Positions 1 through 11,800 of a stretch of DNA of 64,000 nt are shown here, one piece after another. Both the position numbers and the translations under genes were made by a program. The notes beneath the pieces were generated by a model. That model was not told where the DNA came from. It saw only the letters and a program-made list of their open reading frames with translations, and did not search any database. The stretch is taken from positions 186,001 to 250,000 of the forward strand of contig JADNRX010000024.1 of assembly GCA_015501595.1 (NCBI GenBank), written 5' to 3'. Position 1 is the stretch's first letter, and each line of letters starts with the position of its first letter. The DNA is from Hymenopellis radicata. Its lineage: Eukaryota > Basidiomycota > Agaricomycetes > Agaricales > Physalacriaceae.

Positions 1-3
1 TAG

Positions 4-862
4 GCCATGGCCGCGTACATGGACACATTTCCAGCTCTGGCAGTCTTCTTCAGATTTGACAATCTTGACTCTCCCGCTCCTCTTCTTCTGTTCCGACCAG
101 ACTCTGATCGCAAAGAACGGTACGGACCAAAGGAGTACCTCAAGATCATCGCATACAAAAGACTTGGCTCGGGCTCTGTTGGGGATGTCTACCGAGCCGT
201 CATTGAACCCGAAAGTTCTTCCAGAAATACAAAAGGCTCGTTGACCGAGGCCGGTCGGTCAAAAGGGAAGGCGGGCAGTGTAGCAAAGAAGGCGAAGGAC
301 GCGTCCGAGGAGCTCGCACAGCGACCGTTCATTCTTAAGTTTGCTCCTACAAACGCTCGCGCTCGACGTTTAGAACACGAAGTTGCGGTATACCGGCACC
401 TCCGTGACGCGGGCGTTTCTGGAATACCTAGTCTCCTTTCGTATCGCGAAGGTGTTAATGCTGACCTGCGCGCTCTGATGCTGTCGGATGCTGGTCGTTC
501 TCTGGGTTATAGGATGGACAGAGACAAGAAAGTCGACCTGTCTGCCGAGGCACAGTATGATTCTATTGATTCGCTGCAGTGAAATCATACTCACTTGGCG
601 ATTTAGGGTTGAATTAAAGTCAATACTGACTGCAATTCATGGAGCCGGCATCCTACATCGCGACGTACGGTCGTGGAACATGATGGAGGATGACTTTGGC
701 CGGGTACGCTTCACAGACTTTGACCGAAGCAGCTTTAGAGGGACGAGCGAGGATTACCAGGCTGAGCAAGAGAGGTTAGATCGGTTTATCGCGGGCGAGT
801 TTGTGGATAAGGATGATATTATTGGTGCAGATGATTTAAGACGACGTATAGCACCGAACTGA
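4..862 (+). CDS. Fungal kinase-like protein, copy A (5' part outside window)
   Basis: The window opens on the last three bases of an intron (TAG), so exon 2 starts at 4. I see two exons, 4-554 and 607-862, joined across a 52-bp intron; they give 268 residues in frame to TGA at 860-862. A glycine loop (LGSGSVGDVYRAVI), a beta-3 lysine (PFILKF), a catalytic loop HRDVRSWN and FTDFDRS in place of DFG are visible. The protein ends about 60 residues after DFD, so most of a normal kinase C-lobe is missing; copies B and D share this. A Lys/Ser-rich insert lies between the glycine loop and beta-3. Exon 2 resembles copy D, while the end of exon 3 resembles B and C, so this copy looks like a recombinant. 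Substrate and role are unknown. Kinase-like fold is secure; activity is not. Confidence 0.8.
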
Positions 863-1135
863 AGATACCAGAATAATGTTACCAGGGCTATTCAATCCTT
901 CTCGTCGAGGACAAGTGGAAAATGGTGCTCGAACCTTTCGATAATAAGAGTCTGAATGGCAAGGGCAGTATTTGTATTTAATCATCCAAGCATTTGCGAG
1001 CTGCTATATTGTGATGGGTTGAAAAAAGGAGACAGGCTGCACGTGGTCGCGATCAACTCTCTCTTCTTCCACCACGTATCCGAAAATGGAACGCGTAACT
1101 TGGGTTTGCGCCTGCCATGCCACGACTTTCAATCG
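863..1135 (+). repeat. Relic of the kinase-OYE intergenic/leader region
   Basis: After copy A the sequence matches, in inverted orientation, the stretch between copy C and the intact OYE2 gene (about 24000-23760). Shared landmarks are the TTCAATCCTTCTCGTCGAGG block, the GAAAAAAGGAGACAGGCTGC block and the CACGTATCCGAAAATGG block. Similarity fades near 1135 and no OYE coding sequence follows, so only the leader of an OYE copy survives here. Confidence 0.75.
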
Positions 1136-4100
1136 CCACCTGGATAGAGTCCAACTTGGACGTCACCTTGAACACAATGCGATTGCGATGGGGGCTTTCC
1201 ATGGGTCCAGTTCCTCTCGGTCGTTGACGACATCAGATGCATCACCACCTTCTCGTTCGCTCGTTCACGGTGGAGAGTACGCGCGGCGGACGTGAGATGT
1301 GGGGAAAGAGACAGGGAGGCGTCGACTTTCCTGCGCAGGCAAAGGGCTCGCATCCCCATATCGATGACATGTCCTTCGCCTACTGCTTAATGCACCCCCG
1401 CGTCTGCTACGCATCTGTCCCTCCCTCTCCGCGTCCATTGCCTCGTATGGCAGCGTCCCGGAATTTGTGCCGGAGTCAAGTGTTGTGCGACTACGCAAGA
1501 GACAACATTTATTGGAGAACGACGACCCGGTCACCTCAGCGGAGGTGTGAGCGGGAGCGGACCTGCTCCGTCGTGAAGAACCTTACGGCGCTAACTGCCA
1601 GTGTGATCGGAATGTTTCCACACGGCGAACGGTATGTCCAATCTCTTGCTTTCAATCTTACTTCTAACTGCCATGATCCAGTTCAGTTTCGGACCGACCC
1701 GCGGCGACTCTCTGGACCAAACAGATGGCGTTCTTGAGTCTCGTTGCAACATTCTTCTTTTGCCGTATCTTTTCGACGCCGCTGCCACCGCTATTGTCCT
1801 CGCTCTAGTTACTGAATCTCCAAGTTGTGATCTTGTCAAGGTCAATGCGGGCCGTTCCTGTGACAATATCGGATTCATTTCGTACCAAACACGGTCTGCT
1901 CCGCCCTTTAGGATCGTGCTACTTCCCGACAAAGCCAAAGTCATTGGGTTGTGTGTCTGCCAGACGCGCTTTCGGCATGACGCGTTTTGGATTAAACGGG
2001 CTTTTGGAAGGGACGCCAGCGATGTATAAGGTGTAATCATAAAGTTCATGTAATCATGAAGTTCAGAGTATTCAGAACGTCTTGTTGTGAGTCTTTCTTA
2101 TCCTTGGATTCAAGACTTGAGGCGTTAAATTTCCTGTTTAGATTGTTTCCTTGTCCCAATTCCATTCGCTCTCGATTTATGAACGCTTTTCTTATACGTT
2201 GCGCGTCATCAACCAGACTGTAATATTGCGGACCGACGATTGGAGACGATTCCGCCTTTGGCAGGACAGCCTCGGGGCTTTGGGAATGGCGTCGTGCTGG
2301 AATTGCGCCGCCATATAGTGGCCAGCATATTTGAAAGCGTACTCGCAAAATCCTGGAGTAGCTGTCGCTCCCGTTCTCATTAAGTGAGTCAATCTTTTCT
2401 GACCTATTCTGTAATTTGCTGAATTACTGTGTAAAGGACGATCTCTGGGCTCAACCCGAGCCCGACGGATCCATCTCACCCTAGCTTCATGTTGAGCACA
2501 CTCCTCTTCTGGTTGTGCTATCACCACGAAACCCGTCAAGTGCCTATCGAGTCTGAGCGTCGGCGCGGCGGGAAGACGATGTGTAGGGTCCCGATCGATC
2601 ATACCATGACATGTCAAACGTGGGTGGCACAATGTATTGGGGCGACGGTATGCATTTCAAGATCCACATTTTCTTGTATTGACAAAATACTTCCTAGACC
2701 CAACAATCTCAAGATTCATCATACAACCGAGACGTCTACCGGTCTTCACTCTCCGTCGTCGTATACACACTCGCTTTGCCCATTGTCATTGCGACGCGAA
2801 ACATACCGCGAGGTCGAGATTGTAACACCAACTTCGTGAGCCAGGAGGTGTTGTCTACTGGCTGTACACCGTCTGTTTGGCGAGCTTTTGAGATTTTGTC
2901 GATTTTTAAACATTCACTCATCGGACAATCGCCCAGTCCCTACAGCGCCGTATGTTTTTGATGCTATAGAAGCATGATCATGCCGTCGCCAGAGTTGTGA
3001 GAGGAACGGCGGGCTCTTGGAACGTCGCATGATGCTCGGGGTGACGATTTGGTGGTAGGTCTCCGGGGGTGATTATAGTGCCAACTGCTTGGACTGTCCA
3101 CCTTGGCGATATTGGTTATGGGCAGTTTGTTCCTCAACTTCAAAGAGACACCGGACCGGCGTTCCGGACACTTTGTCGCGATGGCGCCACACGATAAACT
3201 TCGACATGCGAATCGGACGATGGACTCGACACTCACCAGTTTCTTCGGTGGGGGATATGTGGAGGAGGCTAGTGTTTGAGCGTCTTGTCAAGCAGTCGTC
3301 GCTCTGCCCTGTTTGTAACCACATCACTTACGACGCCGTCTCGGGCATGCTGGACTGTAGATTTCGCACGTCTCTTCATCACCTCCAACGAGACGCCGTC
3401 TTGTCCGCTCATTTGTGCGGCCGAGAGAGAGAGCGCGTCTGGAGGTGCAGCAGCAGTAGGAGGAGGGAAGAAATGTGGAGAGTGGAGATGGAAATATGGG
3501 AGATCTGGGACACATCACTCATTCCCGTCTAGCGTTCGCGGCAGATTACTCTGTTCAACGGCGGCAAGGTGGACGACGACGCTGCAAGCGTGAAAGAAGA
3601 GGGGCAGAAGGAAGAGGTGTATGCCAGAATTATGATCCGACTGTGTAACTGCAAAGGGTAGCACCGACCTTATCGTAGAGGTGTTGATGTTATCGTTGTG
3701 GATGGGCAAGTGAATCGTGTTCGCGTATAACTGATCCGATCCGACAGGACCTTCGTCCTGCATGAAGCCATGTTCGTTGACCTTTGGGCTTGAGTAACAA
3801 GGGAGTTGCGATGCAGCGGCGGCGACGGCCGCTGCTCCCTTCTGATTGTACCCTTCTTGTAGTTAACGTCGTTCTCAGTTGTAGCACAGTTATGTATCGT
3901 ACTTGTATGTCTGGTTTTTCTCATCCAGTTCAAATAAACTATCTTGGTGAGTCGTTCGTCAATTGAAGTCTTGAAGCCAGACTGACCAGTCAGTGGCAGC
4001 GACAAGTCTGGCCTAGATCATCTAAAGTTCTCCTTAACACGCCGGACACGACTCGTTTCCCTGGAACCTTTAACTCTGATTATGACGCCGACAGCTGTCT

Positions 4101-4640
4101 CAAGGACTGCGGAAGTACTTGCTTTGGGTACGTGTTTGTTCATTTTCTTCAACCACTCGGGGTACTAATCATACAAGTGTAGATATGACGGTACCTTAGG
4201 GCTTCGACTTGACTCTCTCCTGCTACTCTCTCAAGACGCCGGACTCGTACGCCCTTATGACATCAACGAAGACTCCAACAATGGTTCGGTGAACAGTCTC
4301 GAGGACTGATTTGAAGGTGTTAGGTATGTACTGTCGTATCTCCTTGAACCATCCGTGTCATTGATTATCCCACTGTAGACGCGACACTCTTCGACATGGC
4401 TTCCTTCATCGCCATCACCTCCTCTTCATCAATGTCTTGTTTGCATAGTATGTATTGTCCATCCTGTTCCCGTTCTGACGCGAGGAGTATCAGGCCGTCT
4501 GAATTATCGTATTCGCCTCCTTCAAGCGATGACCGAGGTGAACCTCGCACACCTCAGACTACTCGTTCCGGCTCGTGTGATGATACGCACCTTGACTTCC
4601 TTTCCGCTCAAGTGATACACTCGCGGCTATGCGAAACTTA
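1136..4640. other. No recognisable gene
   Basis: Both strands carry only short ORFs with no domain I recognise and no run of ORFs joined by credible splice sites. I see no tRNA, long tandem array or transposon end. It may be decayed repeat or old coding sequence; a repeat-library or protein search would be needed to say more. Confidence 0.4.
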
Positions 4641-4649
4641 ATGTACGTC

Positions 4650-5060
4650 AAGATGCATACTCCAACTCCAACTCGTCTTCTTCCACGTCAGGGCCTGCAG
4701 TCACGTATCCTCCTCGTCGCTGGCTATGCCGCCTTCACAGTCCTCGGCTACACCTTGCTCTCTATCTCCACAGTCCCCCGGAACCACTACCTCTCCGTCA
4801 TCTAAGTATGTGTTCCTCATCGGCGGGATCATCCTCATCCCCCCGGTCTGCATCACATCCGAAATCACATTCCGCTATGTATGTCACAACTTCTTAGCAA
4901 ACTATTCCCCATATACTGTCGGCCCGCCCGGAGATATTGGATGGAATACGTTCTGCGCGCTGTTATCATATATCATACCCGTGTTTTTGGGTGGTGGCGC
5001 TTTGGCCCGGTTGAAGATCTTGGGAATGAGCTCGTTTGGCGAGGCGAGGCTGCGGTTCCC
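4650..5060 (+). pseudogene. Possible remnant of a multi-pass membrane protein gene
   Basis: Three hydrophobic stretches occur close together on + in shifting frames: one around 4700-4800 (ILLVAGYAAFTVLGYTLL), one around 4805-4870 (YVFLIGGIILIPPV) and one around 4950-5010 (LLSYIIPVFLGGGALARL). They look like membrane segments separated by in-frame stops or introns. I cannot assign a family or a start. This could be a decayed gene or chance hydrophobicity. Confidence 0.25.
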
Positions 5061-5474
5061 AGTTGGACTCCCTCACAACAATGCTGCGCTAACTTGGCCC
5101 TCAACGCAGTACGCGGGAAACAGGCGCCGCTCGGCTTACACCAGCTTTCTGATTTGCTCCTCCAATTGTAATACTGTCAAGGACCACGGACACGCGCTTC
5201 TTTCTGGCTCCATGGAAGCGTGTCCAAGTGATGGATGACTTTCGCCAGCGCGGCGATATTACCCCCGTGATACATTCCTTGTAAGTGAAGGAGGGCGAGA
5301 TTACGCGCGCACTTCGCTTCAGAGTATTGTTATCATTTTCCATTGTAGAATAGTACTACGGCGAGACTAATCATGTCCACAATTCCAGCCACTATGTATG
5401 CGTAGGCGCCGCCTGTTCTGCAGTGTACTCCGCAACCACACTTCCTTCCTGAGGGAGGCGATTGCGAGAGATAC

Positions 5475-7928
5475 CTAGTTCCTACTTTCACCATCAACTA
5501 CATCGTCATTGTACCTTGCTCTCTTCTCCGGGGGAACACTGTTGGGTTCTTTCCTGATAAATAATGTGTGGAGGGATTCTATGTCGTGCGCCACCTGATT
5601 ATCCCAGTTTGGGATTGCTGTCCCATCTGACAATGACATGGTCAACGAACGGCCCCATCCCGTGACGTAGAAAGAACCGGGCTTTGAAGAATTGAAGAGT
5701 ATGTTTTCACCCGAGAGGTTTCGATGTACAATGTGCTTATGGTGCAGCACCTCGAGCCACGCGGAAAGATTGTTCCTGCCAAAATTATGAGTGAATGGAT
5801 CTGCTCAGTCGAGAGCGCTACATACCGCAAAGCAGGTTTTATTGTATCAGCAATACCCAGGGGGTAATAGCCCTCGCAGTCCTCCATGAAGTAGGCGGAG
5901 AACTTGAAGTCGGGTCCGTCTCTAGAAGCTAAGCCGTAAAGCCTAGGCACCCAAAAAGAAAGGGAGGGCTCCAGTCCTAGCATCTCCAACATCGTCACCT
6001 CCTGCTCGAGGTCCTGTGTATCACGGCTCGCTTCTAGCTCCTGCAACACGGCGGACGAGTCGATAACTTCACTTGCGCGGCGCGACCGCCGAGCCTTCAT
6101 GACTACGGGTCGACCATACGGAGTCTTCTCCTCGTTGGGGGCTATGAGGTGGCAAAGGAGGACACACTGGCCGTGCTGCTTCCAGCAATGTATCTTGACG
6201 TCAAGAACGTAACCAGGATCAGGGCCTTTGACAACGTCCAACAGAAGAGGTGACGGTGAATCGCCGACCAAGTATCGCAGTGCCTCCGCGTCGTCGGCAT
6301 CCCAGTGTAGGCGAACATGGGCGGCACCCCGGAATAATGTCAAATTGGAGTCGAATGTGTATGCCGGATTCTGTAGGGATGGATACCATGAGAATTGGTC
6401 TATGGCGTATAAGGTAATGAATACGAACCGAGAGTGCTGGTGGTAAAAACACCCCGACATCGCGCTCATAGAACAATTTCAATTTTTCGAATGGCAGATC
6501 CGAGTTGAGAGGGTCGATTTCACTGTCTAAACGCTGTCGGAAACGATGAGGAAGGGTGCCACTTCTTCGTCGGTGCTCCAAGTGGGCTCCCCTCGAGCAT
6601 GCATCTTCGAATGCAAGCGCGACATATCCGAGCTGAGCAGGAAGATGCCCGGGATAGCTTGTCAACGGGTCGCGGTCGATCTCTTGAACTTCCGAGAGAT
6701 ACAGAGTCTGGCTTTCTCTCTCGCGGATACCGAAAACGTACTTGTTGTGGCCACTGATTGTAACAAATGTAGAGTCTGAAGCAACGGCGTTTCCCCATGC
6801 CTGTGGAGTATTCAGTTCAGGTCATAACGCCGATCATCGAAAAAGATGTAACCCACATGCAAGAGAGACAATGCTCCGTCTTCAGTTGTGGCGTTGAGAG
6901 AGGAAGGAGGTAAGGAAAATTGGTAGTTTCTGCCCTTCTGATGAGCTCGAGGGCCGCATGGCCATCAACACCTGTCGGACGCCCAGAAACTGTCAGTTGC
7001 TCGAACCCATCAGGGCCACATGTGCAACTCGACGATCCACAATAGCGCTCCGGATGCTCGGGTCCTGCACATGTGAAGGACTCAAGAACCTCAGGAAGGA
7101 GTTCAATATCCTGCTTTGCAATCTGAACCATCGCAAAAAACGGGAACTCGGGGTTAAGCGGAGCGCAAACGGGTTGTATATCAGTCACCGCGGCATCAGC
7201 AAGATGAAAGCGGTTGACGGCGGCGAAGGCTTCCCGACGGTCTGTCTTAATTGACTCTGCAATTCCTGGGAATGCAGGATCAATAGAGAAGTAGCCGGCT
7301 GCACGAGCTGCTTCGCAGCCGGGTAAAAGCGTTCGAGGAGTGTTTGTCCACGTTATGGTACGAGCATTGTCAGTATCAGCGATGTCTGAATCCTCGGACC
7401 TAAGACGAGCATTCCCAACAAGTACTGATGCTAGACCTGCCGCCAACTGCTCTCGATACTCGTGTGCTTCGACAAGTTCGGCAAGTGTCTCCACTTGCGG
7501 ACCGCCACTGCGCTGCCAGCGAAACAAAGTTTTCCCTCTCCTGAAGGACGAGAATTCATACTTTTTAGGGATCTCAAAATCGAGACCTGGGTATTCCAAG
7601 ATGGCTTGGCGAAAAGACGGTGTAGGTTGTTGATAAATTTAACATGTTTGAGTTTTAGATTATCGGCGAGATGCATTAGAAAATAATCAAGGAAGGGGCC
7701 TTGCCAGGCGAGAAGGTCTTTATAGAGGGGGAAGAAGTGTCGGTCGGACTCGACAACATCACTCGAAAGGCTGAGCATCACAGTCAGGCTGCGCTTCGAA
7801 GAAGACGCCTGAGTGGAGCTGAGGGTGGGTCCCAGATCTCGCGTCATTCCTCTGGAGGCGAGTTCCTCAGCGCTGCTATGGACTCGAGAGAACTTCATGG
7901 ATAAGAGGCTGCGAATGGTTTCAGGCAT
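5475..7928 (-). pseudogene. Divergent pseudokinase-type gene with a frame break near its 5' end
   Basis: On - I can chain exons ending at 6853, then 6800-6429, 6370-5826 and 5775-5475 with canonical splice sites and matching phases (introns of 52, 58 and 50 bp). The upstream part (MPETIRSLL start at 7928) is in another frame. The join near 7605-7640 has no intron-sized GT-AG solution, so a one-base indel is likely. The C-terminal part is kinase-like: RPVVMKAR may be the beta-3 lysine. The catalytic loop reads HIVHRNLSGENIL, with Asn replacing the catalytic Asp, and TGWG replaces DFG, so the protein should not transfer phosphate. It is unlike copies A-D in sequence. Family and role are unknown; the N-terminal half shows no known domain. 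Confidence 0.55.
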
Positions 7929-8139
7929 AGCAAGGCAGAACGCTGACGACGGTTGGAAATTGTGGCTCTATGACTTGAAGTGCGTAAGTATATACATATA
8001 AGAGGTCGACGAAAAGCACGTACGAATTCGTCGGATTGGGGGGTAGGGGTGTGATTGGTTTCAATGGGCTATGGCGTTGGGTGGAGAAGATGGACGTAGA
8101 GGTCAAGCAGTGAATAGGCGCTCAGACAATAGCTGTTGT

Positions 8140-8620
8140 TCTTTTATGGGTAGGTGGACACACAACGGCGAACGCCATGGGAGAACAAGACACGGCAAGA
8201 CGGCAATCAAGGAGAAATATGCAGAAAGCTGAAACGCCATCATCTCAGCCGTATACCTCTCATGTCAATGATTACCGCGTCGGCAGTGAATCCTGAGTGG
8301 CAATGAGACAAGAACACTGAATGATCATAGCGTTAGCGGGAGGTTAGACGGCGAGTCAACGGGAGCCTTATGACCCTCGATATTATGTCGGACATATTCA
8401 GCAGCGGCTAGGAAAATATAATCAAGGGAAGCCTACCGGAGGCGGAGTTGTTGGAGGAGCAGAAAAAGAGAAGGGTTGAAGGCGGTGGACATGAGCTGAT
8501 ATCCTTTGTCCGTGGGTGAGACTGTGCTAACGTTGACCACGTCGTAGACCAGTAAGTGATACATGAAGAATGAAAACGTTGCTGGTCAAGGTCGTCTGGC
8601 CAAAACGAGCACAGCCACGC
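8140..8620 (+). repeat. Duplicated upstream region of the kinase-like gene
   Basis: About 8190-8390 matches the inverted sequence upstream of copy D (28935-28730). Both share GGCAAGACGGCAATCAAGGA, GATTACCGCGTCGGCAGTGAA and the AGGTTAGACGGCGAGTCAACG block. It probably carries the promoter of copy B, but I see no clear TATA box that decides the start. The only gene-free stretch here is 7929-8710. Confidence 0.65.
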
Positions 8621-8710
8621 GCGGTCCGACTCACCGGTATACATGCAGGTACAATCATGGTTGGCTTCCGTTCGCCCTTCATGTCTTCATTGCCACTTCG
8701 CTGAAGCAAG

Positions 8711-10892
8711 ATGACACACCCTACGCCATCCTCGCAGAAGTCCCCTCCGCTCACGCACCGCGAAAAGCTGTTTTCTTATCAGCACCCTTCTCTTCAGCGC
8801 AAGCCATCTGTGCCCGCCCCGAAACCAACCCCGCCTCTTCACTTCCTAGATCGTCATCTTGCGAAAAGTCTAATACTTAAGCGCGTGGAACTACTTCCAT
8901 CCCTTCATACTGAGGTGTTTGCTGGGCTCAACTCTTTTTCCAAGGAGCTCGACGCGTTAAGAGACCCCCAGTTCAGACTTCCATTTTGGGCTTCCACCAT
9001 GACAAGGGGTGCTGGTGCTTCTGACATTATAGGATATCGATTCGAATGCGTTGAATCTGCACCCACGAAGATTGCATCCAGCTTGGCATTCCATCCGAGC
9101 GAACCCGACCTGTGGGGATGGCTATGCTGGATAAATGCTCTTGTGAAGACCACGTCGAGCTTGATCGTTCAGGACTATGCCTCTCAGAATCTCTTGTTGG
9201 AGGTTGCGCCCCCGCCTTCGGATGAATTGGAGATGTTCAACCGAAAACACAGGGACCTACTTAAACGTCTCCGCACGCATACCGCCCTACTGACATCGTG
9301 TATGGTATTTTGCACGGATGCACTCCCATTGATGGAGGAAATGGAGCGCCTTGGCTCTATGGATGTCTTCCCATGGCGCTTCGACTCGGATTACTCGAGT
9401 GACTCCCGCGAGAAAACACCCCCACCGGATGCCACAGAGGTTCCATGGACATTACCTCAATCAACAGGACCTCGGCGAAGCCGTCGAGTACGCTACCAGG
9501 GATCTCCGAAACCTGCTCACACCCCTCAGGACATAGGCGTTATCGAGCGACCAGAACAGAATGATTCGCGTTACAAGCCTGCTTGCGATGATTATGTACA
9601 GAAGGTCAGACAGTCTTTTAATGTCATCGCCGTTCTCAAATTGCTTCAGGCCTGGGTGGCGGCAGTAAGAAATGACGCAACTGCAATAATATTCGATTGT
9701 GGAAATTTTCTTCGAATTGGTGTTCGCCATCGCGAACGCCAAACATTGTTCCTTTCCAGTCTGATTGATATACGGACATGTAAGGACCCTTCATATGGAG
9801 GACTTTGGACGGCGCTGCATGTCGCTATCGCGTCCGACGCGGTGCAGAGATTGCCTCTCCTGGAGAACGCTCTCCTGGGCAAACGGAAATCAACATTCGA
9901 GGAACCGCACCGTCCTTCTAAGGCGTCTAAAATTGACGATCCTGCCTCCGCTGGAGAAGAGCTGTTATTAATTGATAAAGTATGTTTCCTGCTTTTTTCG
10001 GCCTCTTCCGGTATTTACTTCCTCTAGGCCATGGCCGCTTACATGGATAAATTTCCCGTGTTGGCCGTCTTTTTTAGATTTGATTACCTCGATTCACCCG
10101 CTCCTCTCCTGCTATTCCCACCCGACTCTGAGCGCAAAACGCGTTATGAACCAACGGAGTATCTCAAGGTTATTGCTTACAAGCAACTTGGGTCAGGCTC
10201 AGTCGGGGACGTGTATCGAGCTGTCATTTCGGAACCTGATAGTCCTCCCACAGAAAAGACTAAAGGCTCTTCTACCAAGGCTGGTAGATCCTTCAAACCG
10301 ACCAAAGGAAAGGCTAAGGGTGCCAAGCCCTCGTCCGACAGCCTCACTCATCGACCATTCATTCTTAAAGTGGCTCCCACAGACACTCGCGCGCGGCGTC
10401 TCCAACACGAAGCCCAGGTGTATCGCCATTTACACGACGCGGGTGTTTCTGGGATACCGTCTGTCCTTTCGTACCGTGAAGGTGTCAATGCCGACCTTCG
10501 TGTCCTCATGTTATCTGACGCTGGTCGCTCCCTTGGTTATCGGATGGACAGCGACAAGAAAGTCGACCTGTCAGCGGAGGCAGGGTATGTTTGCATATCG
10601 CTCAGTTTCCGAAGGGATATTGAATCGGGTGTCTAGCGCTGAACTAAAATCGATCTTGACCGCCATCCATGAAGCCGGCGTCCTGCATCGCGACGTACGG
10701 TCGTGGAACATTATGGAGGACGACTTTGGCCGGGTACGCTTCACAGACTTTGACCGAAGCAGCTTTAGAGGGACGAGCGAGGATTACCAGGCTGAGCAAG
10801 AGAGGTTAGATCGGTTTATCGCTGGCGAGTTTGTGGATAAGGATGATATTATTGGTGCAGATGATTTAAGACGACGTATAGTACCGAACTGA
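8711..10892 (+). CDS. Fungal kinase-like protein, copy B (apparently intact)
   Basis: Three exons, 8711-9979, 10028-10584 and 10637-10892, separated by GT-AG introns of 48 and 52 bp, give 693 aa in one frame. The first about 420 residues form an alpha-rich region of unknown fold that starts MTHPTPSSQKSPP and includes FLSSLIDIRTCKDPSYGGLW. The rest is a compact kinase domain: glycine loop LGSGSVGDVYRAVI, beta-3 lysine PFILKV, catalytic loop HRDVRSWN, and DFD in place of DFG. It ends soon after, so the C-lobe is short. This is the only one of the four copies that is complete with normal splicing in the window. The family resembles multi-copy kinase-like proteins of Agaricomycetes; naming it FunK1 would go beyond what I can see. 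Downstream lie a zinc-ribbon-like gene start and OYE1. Confidence 0.85.
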
Positions 10893-11346
10893 AGATACCA
10901 GAATAATGTTACCAGGGCTATTCAATCCTTCTCGTGACGACAAGTCGAAATGGTGCTCGAACTTTTGGATAATAAGAGTCTGAATGGCAAAGGTATCTTG
11001 TTCCTTCCAATCATCCAAGCGGCATTTTCGCAGAAAATCCCTGATGCAGGAAGTCCACAAAAGTAGTAGATTTCGTAGATATCGGAAAAAATTAATAAAT
11101 CGGCGCCGCATACCATATTTGGACGCGTATAAATTCCCACAGCTGACAGCACTTTGTCATTCCTTCACCCCACATCACTTCCATCTCCCTTGCGACGCCC
11201 TCTCATACTCCCGCCTTTTGCGTACACTTTAGAAAAGGTGTGTTCTCACTTCAGAGCACTGTAGTACGCGTTTGACACGCATATATCCAGCTATTACGCG
11301 TCGCTTTCCTCAAAGTCCACAGAGGATCAACAACCGTGCCTACAAG

Positions 11347-11745
11347 ATGTGCGGGAATCGTCTCGAAGACGGCGATATATGTCGGCGCATGATACCTGCC
11401 CGCCTAGTGTACAGAGGCAAGAGCGTGTCAGACAAAGGACTGGCTTACACCATCGTATGTTTACTATTCTATTCATTGCAGTATCCGTCTAACCATTACG
11501 CACAGTGTACAAGCTGCAAAGACTTTAACTGGCTGGATCCCGGTGCTGTAAATGAGCGCAATCGCCAGCGCTCAGCGCGTGAGGCCGCCGAGGCGTTATA
11601 TGCGCAGATGCCGCCTGGTGGCCCACCCGATCCACCACCTATTCCCAGCTCTCCACCCTTACCCTCCAACCATCCTGGTTATGACGACGATCCCAACTTT
11701 CCAGAGGAATTCGCCCATTATTCGCCTCCAATGATCGCCAGCTGG
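11347..11745 (+). CDS. Cysteine-motif (zinc-ribbon-like) gene start, probably truncated
   Basis: Exon 11347-11454, a 51-bp intron (11455-11505) and a second exon from 11506 encode MCGNRLEDGDICRRM through CTSCKDFNWLDPG, then a proline-rich tail. The four Cys in the pattern C-x(n)-C ... C-x2-C suggest a small zinc ribbon of GRF-like type; this is inference. The reading frame runs on into OYE1 leader sequence from about 11740 and stops at 12097-12099, so the natural 3' end has been replaced. Copy C lacks this segment, which marks it as inserted or recombined into the kinase-OYE gap. A TATAAA-like element lies near 11127. Confidence 0.45.
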
Positions 11746-11800
11746 ACGTTATTCCAAAGCATAGAAGCGCGCACTTTCGTCCTTGACAGAAACCAACACA

